This document shows, one piece after another, positions 58,371 to 64,000 of a stretch of 64,000 nucleotides of DNA; positions within the stretch are counted from its first letter, which is position 1; each line of letters opens with the position of its first letter. The position numbers and the translations under genes are program-made. The notes under the pieces were generated by a model, which saw only the letters and a program-made list of their open reading frames with translations, was not told the origin of the DNA and did no database searches. Origin of the DNA: Polytrichum commune (Eukaryota; Streptophyta; Polytrichopsida; Polytrichales; Polytrichaceae); NCBI GenBank assembly GCA_950295325.1, contig OX485804.1:2790001-2854000 (forward strand), in the 5' to 3' direction.

Positions 58371-60900
58371 GACCAGTTTATTTTTTGTAAATTGTCAAAT
58401 GCACAATCAACATTGTGGAGTTTATTTTATGTCCAACCCATGTTCTATTCACACCAATCAATTATAAATGTCCGACAAGAAAAATAACCAAATAACACCC
58501 ACATGCCTTTACGGGCTTCTTAAAAGAGGGGCTATTTGAAGGCTAGCTTCTTGAGGGGCCTTCTTTGGTTGTCTCGTGGTTTTATAAGTTTGTGATTGTG
58601 AAGCGTATTGCCTAGCCGGATGGCTATCCGGGTTTCATCACTTGGAAAGGTCTCAAATTATGGATGTTAACGATAACCTTTATGGCTAGACACTCCATCA
58701 TTACAATAAGGTGCAAGGAAAAATCTAGCTAAGGGACTCCCCGCCAACATAAGGGCACACAAGCATGTGCATATCAAGGTTGGCAAAAGTCTATATTGCA
58801 TGACCTACACTAAATAGGGTCATTAGTGCGACTAATACTAATGTCTCTACACAATTCATAAATATTTGTAAAAATTACTTTTATTATGATAGTATTTGCA
58901 ATGTTGGATCAAAATTCAATAAAGAAATTGCATTATTGTATCAAACAAGTAAGGAGACACCCCAAGGGTGGACTCTTCATTGGAAACCTAAATGATGTGC
59001 GTGTATGACTATGAATCAACCCCCCTATATATGGAAATTTTGTAAAGAAAAAAGGTATGTATATTAATAGTAGGTTAGAAAATAACCTCATGTATTTATA
59101 CTAAGCTTCTCATTTTTATGGGATAGATGCCCCCACTAGTTACACAATATATAAATCATGAAATAAATAAACCTTTATTACATATGTATAATCCACTTTC
59201 CATTTCCAATGAGAAAGTCATTGAACCTTTTTTTTCCTCCATATGGTATACCTCTTAATAATTTGACCCTAAAATACACATCAATTGAATGAAACAAGGT
59301 AATTAAATGAAACAAGCATATTTATTGTCATTTCTTTTCTTTCTAAACTGTAGGCCCCCTTTTGTGCATCTACCTTTACTTCAAAAACATTAGTAGCCTT
59401 TTTATATGTACACACTAGAGAAAAACAAAACCTCTCCCCTATGTATACCATGCATGCTAGTGCCCCAAATAATACCTATTTCTATACTCGTGTTAGTTCG
59501 TACGTGGTATGAAGAGTCCACCCCGTGGGGAAGACACACTCATTACAATTCCACGTGTCAAAAAGTGAAACCGGATTTATCTTGATAATTTGGAATTGCA
59601 AGCCAACACAGTACGTCGCTCTATTCCAGAAGGTCACACGAATGACACTATCTGGTGTAGAGAGGTTTGTCATTATATCACTAGTTGTTTCATAAATTTT
59701 GACGAGACTTTCTTTTTTTGAGAAAAATCATTTTTCTTCTGAATAGTTGTTTTTTGGAATTTCCCCAATGTTGGAGAAAGTACCAAAACAAACCTAACTT
59801 GTAGGGATCGAGCTCGCCTATAAGGGTGTCAAAAAAAAGTATGGCTCCATAACATTGCTAAGCTCCACGTGTCACTGACCCTAGGCAAGAGAAGAATATG
59901 GTCAAAGGCTAGGAATAACCATGTTGTGATTCTCAACATACAACGATCCAAGTCTTAGTGCCACAGCAAGGTCCCTCCATGGAACATGGCATCCCTTCCA
60001 CTTGGAAAGGGTCAAGGAGCATGAGATCTCTCAATGTTATGTCATACATTTATGGCCGCACTATAATAATATGAAGTGCTCGTTTGAAGAGAAGTGTTAA
60101 TTGGTTTCCAACATGTTTGTTAAAGCATGGCCAACTTCAAGAGTTGCAAATATGTGTATGCATGTGTATGTGTATGGTCCAGGCAAAGCAACCAAGGACG
60201 CAAGCCAACCATGTAAGTTGAAGGTGAAAACATTTCGAAGCCTAAACAACTTGGATGTTTTCATAAAAGGGAAGTTCGACCTTGTATCTGTAATCAAATA
60301 CGCCAAATTACAACTAATGAAGTTCAAGTTGGTATGAATCAACCATTACCTTATGGGGGTGTGGATTTTCCACAAACCCCTTCACATGAAAACTTGCCAC
60401 GGATCCAAAAAGGACAAACTTCCATGACACCTACCAGAAGGGGAGGGTGAAAATGTGGATCATTATTATTATAGAAACAAAGAGTGACATTTTAGTCAGA
60501 TTAACTCCTACATCATGTTAGAGAACACGGAAAGGTCTACACCGTTTATGGTATTTAGTGGCACATACCATTCCAATTTGACATTATGCAATGCAAAGCT
60601 GCGATTGCTTACTATAGATCTCATCTTAACCAACAAAAATCAATGTGGTTGTTTGGACATTGTGTAGAACACATACATCTTTGCTTGGTAAAGTTTGACG
60701 TTACCAATAAAAAAAGAGTAGAATATATTGTCATTGTGAATAGCAAGTGACACTAATTAAACACCCTAAAACATTGCAATGAATGGAATTTGAGGTGATT
60801 CAACAACCAACCTATAAGGAGCATGTTTTTACTATTACCCCCTCCGTTAAGACCCCCAAACCCTTGTCACGAAGACTTGGAAAACCGCACTACCACTTTA
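58371..60900. other. Intergenic, AT-rich, no gene seen
   Basis: Short frames only. 60380-60450 keeps the tail phrase of the 47.5-48.9 kb array. A 78-81-codon overlap of frames on both strands at 60097-60342 has no recognised motif. Confidence 0.45.
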
Positions 60901-61640
60901 TTACTACTGCCAGAATACGATAGTCGACGGATAATCGTACAAGAGACTCGCGGAACCCTACTCATTGGATGACTTCATCCATCCATATTGTACGTTCATC
61001 CACGGCCCCACATCTCACGTCTGCCTCTAACTGAAGGGAGTAAGCCGAAAGGTCTAGAAGATTCCCTGATGGATGAACTATTGAATAGCCGGGGGCGAAT
61101 GAACGTGGGGGACGTGGAGCAGGGGGCCCGCGCGGGTGGGGGGGGGCAGAGGGGCTGGATGAGCGGCGGGGATGAAAGAGCTCCGTATGGATGAACGGTG
61201 GGGATGAAAGGAGGGGCTCGGTGGCGTGTGTGGATGGGAATGAAGTGCCAGGCCCATCCCTTTTTGTGGCGGCGCTGCCTCACCACCATGGCCTAGGCCT
61301 ACGTCTAAGGCTACGACGCTAGGGATAGGCTTAGTGAAGGAATTCAAAGGCCCTTATGAAGGAGCCGGGGTCCCATTTGGTATTGGGCCCTCTTTATAAC
61401 CTACCCACATACTATGTGGTCTTTCTTTGGCGTTTTGATCGAGGGGGACCACACCGGGCATCATTGGCTTGCCACATCCCCCCCCCCCCCCCCCACACAC
61501 ACACAACAACTACTTCTTAACTTAATGGCGGGCTCGGCTCATCATGAGTCGCCCTATGCTCCTCGACTCCTCATTGTCAATATCTAGGAGCGTGGGACAT
61601 CATGGTCCGAGCCCGAACGTCTTTCTTCGATGGCGTTGGA
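60901..61640. other. GC-rich island with short internal repeats
   Basis: Clearly richer in G and C than the surrounding AT-rich DNA, with a G-rich run near 61130-61150 and a C-run near 61480-61494. The phrase GATGAACGGTGGGGATGAAAG and a relative recur around 61157-61220. Long frames on both strands (61600-61870, 60996-61347) follow from the composition. No domain recognised. Confidence 0.5.
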
Positions 61641-62560
61641 TATAAGCCAATTGTTCGGAATAGGGAAAGTGATGAAGGGGATGCGCCACACTATTTCCGA
61701 AAGTCGTAACCCGATCGATTACTACATGGAATTCGACCCATCCCCTTCCCCCATCCTTGTCACATGGTATCGGATCTTGCAAGAGCCTTGTTATAAAAAA
61801 GTTGGATTTGAAAAAGGGTCGGTGGATCCCCCCCTCTCCCCCCCCCCCCTTCCTTTTGTGCATTGCCAAAAATCTACCTTAGTTGGTGGGAAATTGGAGA
61901 TGCATTCTTCGTGTTTGAATTGAGCCTATACGTGGTTGAACGATGTTGTGGAGGCTTTCGTGGAGTATGGCATTGTCGATTAGCGAAAGATGGAGGATCT
62001 TGTTTGCTAGGGTTTCATGTCATTGTTTGAAGGATTATAATAGCAGTTGGTGTATGTGAGAGAGGTAGTTGCTCATACGAACAATTGAGAGACAATGCTA
62101 TGTCTACACAACAACTTCTGGTTGGTTTGTCAAGTGTTTGCGTATTTGCAACACGGACCTTTATTGCCAATATCCAGGAGAGGAGGAGATTATTGTATGA
62201 AAATGAATGTCTTTCTTTGATGGCGTTGGATAGAAGCCAACCGTTGGGGATAAGCGATCTACTGTGGGAGGCCTTTCTTGATTATGGTAGGGTTGATTGG
62301 CAGAGACGAAGGAGGATCTTGCTAGAACTCTTCATGTCGCACGTCAGAGTATTTTAGATGGTATATATGTATATTATTGGTATGTGGGAGAGCTAAGTGC
62401 TCATACCAACAATTTAGAGGTGGTTAGGAAAGCTAAAGGGTTGTATGATGGGCATTGTTACTTGATTGCCCTCGGGGAATATCCGAAATTGGGGGTTTTC
62501 CCCTATCTGGTCACCCCTTCTTCTTTGCATTTGCATTTGTTTGATTTTGACCATAAATAA
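61641..62560 (+). pseudogene. Unrecognised coding-like stretch, partly duplicated, broken
   Basis: Two related segments, about 61560-62090 and 62160-62430, share ATGGCGTTGGATA.AAGCCAA, AATATC.AGGAG and a TGAGAGAGGTAGTTGCTCATAC-like / TGTGGGAGAGCTAAGTGCTCA-like phrase. Open segments include MALDRSQPLGIS and, in another frame, QSILDGIYVYYWYVGELSAH. Composition looks protein-derived, but no family is recognised and the reading frame is not continuous. Confidence 0.35.
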
Positions 62561-63184
62561 TAATAATAATATGTAAATCACATTTTCCCAACATGGGCTT
62601 CTACTACTAATATGTAGGAGAGCAAGACATTGTGATCCAAATGTTACATGTTCTCGACAAATAGTTGATTCATTCCAATTAATGACACTTGATTACTTCA
62701 GGGTCTTTCATGCTAATTATAGGATCAACCCAAAAAATAAACTTAAGCAATAAGGTATCCATCTCGTGATGGGATGGGGGGGGGGGCATTCCAAATGAAC
62801 CCCACTAAACCGATTTGGGATCTCTAATGCCATTTCCGAAGTGATGTTCTCTTGAAACAACTATTTGCATAGTAAAACATTGTTCTCAAAGGTTTCACCT
62901 TCCCAAGTGGATGATTACATAGATACCACAAACCCCTAGCACTTGTTTGGTTAAGGCCCTAGACAAAACAAAATTCTTGAAGAGACATGTCGGCCAAGCA
63001 CATGTTCACAAATCAATTAAAGCACAATGGCCATTGGGTACACGTGTAAAACCAAACATGTACCATGATTGTAAGTGAATTGGTTGGTATAGAGTATAAA
63101 ATGAGATTGATTTTGAAATCCGGGAACCCAAAAGGCTATTGGAATTAAAAGTACATCAAGATGCTAACAAGATTTTTTTTCTTT
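62561..63184. other. Intergenic, no gene seen
   Basis: A short G-run near 62774-62786 and AT-rich DNA only. Confidence 0.4.
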
Positions 63185-63510
63185 CTAAAGTAACAGAGTG
63201 CAATGGTCTCCATGAGATAGAGAATCAACTTAATGGTCCAATTGGAAGACACACTTGAGACTATCTAGTGCTACACCTGGAACCTATCACTATTAAAGTT
63301 CTAGAAGGGGACACTTACAACACAATAAGTCTCTCAATTCCAACTACATTGTAAGAGCAAAAGTGGCATAATCTGCTATCTACATGGATTTGAACAGTCA
63401 AACACCTTTTAATGGTGAGTCTATGATTTGAGGTCCGATAAGCAACAAATATGTTGCATCAAGGTTGTGTTACTAGTTGCTTCAAGTACAATTCACATTC
63501 AACTTAGACT
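63185..63510 (-). mobile_element. Family R5 copy, decayed
   Basis: Matches 52925-53290: ATGGTCCAATTGGAAGA, TTGAGA.T..CTAG, GGGGACACT, AACTAC.TTGTAAGAGCA, GTGGCATAATCT and GATTTGAGGT. No open frame remains. Confidence 0.5.
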
Positions 63511-64000
63511 GAACCCTGAAGAAGTTTATGAAATATGAAATATGCTTAACCCCTAAATTGCCCAAGGGATATAGCAATTTATTGAATGTGTTATATCATA
63601 ACGCTTCCAATGATTTCTTGAGAATTATCCGATAAAAAAAAAGTTGAGAGGAACTATGAAATGATCGCATCATGCAATTCAAACTACTAGTATCATTCAC
63701 ATTCCTCCCATAAAGAAATTAGAAGTAAATAACTACAAAATTTTATTACATATACAAACACACTATTCAATGAGAAACTTTATGATTAATGAAATTGATA
63801 AATACAATAGATTGGTGGAAAGTTGCAAGCATGATATGATTTTGAATGATCAAACAATCAAAACGTCTCTACATATGTGAGCACTTCATGATGTATATGC
63901 AACAATCACCATGCATGAAATTTCATGATCGGTCATTTGGAGATGATGTTAATTTCAATAGCTATCCTTGGGAGAAAACAATTTCTCAAGATACTTTGTT
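63511..64000. other. Intergenic, no gene seen
   Basis: AT-rich window edge without recognisable features. Confidence 0.4.

Noticed and set aside
60996-61347. Long frames in the GC-rich island
   Set aside because: Open because of composition; translations are Pro/His-rich or Gly-rich without domain features.
61641-62560. A foreign viral insertion
   Set aside because: No recognised viral protein or motif; only odd composition and duplication support it, which is not enough.

Overview
The window is nuclear DNA from a land plant whose sperm are flagellated. Its genes are interrupted by GT-AG introns, and the intergenic DNA is AT-rich and full of decayed repeats. One gene encodes an axonemal nexin-dynein regulatory complex subunit (DRC5/TCTE1 type), which flowering plants do not need. 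The others are a germin-like cupin, a plastid-type glutathione S-transferase with a CPYC active site, and a SAP30-like AFR protein. A bryophyte, lycophyte or fern would fit; I cannot place it more closely.

Four protein genes could be assembled exon by exon, all on the minus strand, with splice phases that agree throughout: DRC5-like (1162-5184, 8 exons, 471 aa), germin-like (14672-17480, 3 exons, 222 aa), GST (23321-27410, 2 exons, 479 aa) and SAP30-like/AFR (30967-35472, 6 exons, 232 aa). One tRNA gene, tRNA-Gly(CCC) with a 13-nt intron, lies at 6950-7033 on the plus strand. The genes do not form a pathway; they are ordinary neighbours in a eukaryotic chromosome.

The most unusual feature is local tandem duplication placed at gene and exon boundaries. 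The GST gene has its exon-1 3' end with donor site copied three more times, its intron 3' end with acceptor-like sequence copied about five times, and its coding end plus 3' flank copied about three times. The germin-like gene has about six ~300-bp units just upstream of its start codon. The AFR intron 1 holds seven ~250-bp units beginning at its donor site.

From 36 kb onward the window is mostly repeats: a complete non-autonomous hAT element with a perfect 8-bp target duplication (43874-44817), a GGGCC-ended inverted-repeat family in single, tandem and inverted forms (39820-41094, 45490-46874, 55633-56134), a GA-tipped MITE family, further MITE-like hairpins, SINE-like elements, several dispersed repeat families and microsatellites. 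A GC-rich island and an unrecognised duplicated coding-like stretch lie at 60.9-62.6 kb. I saw no LTR retrotransposon, virus-like gene, rRNA or CRISPR array.
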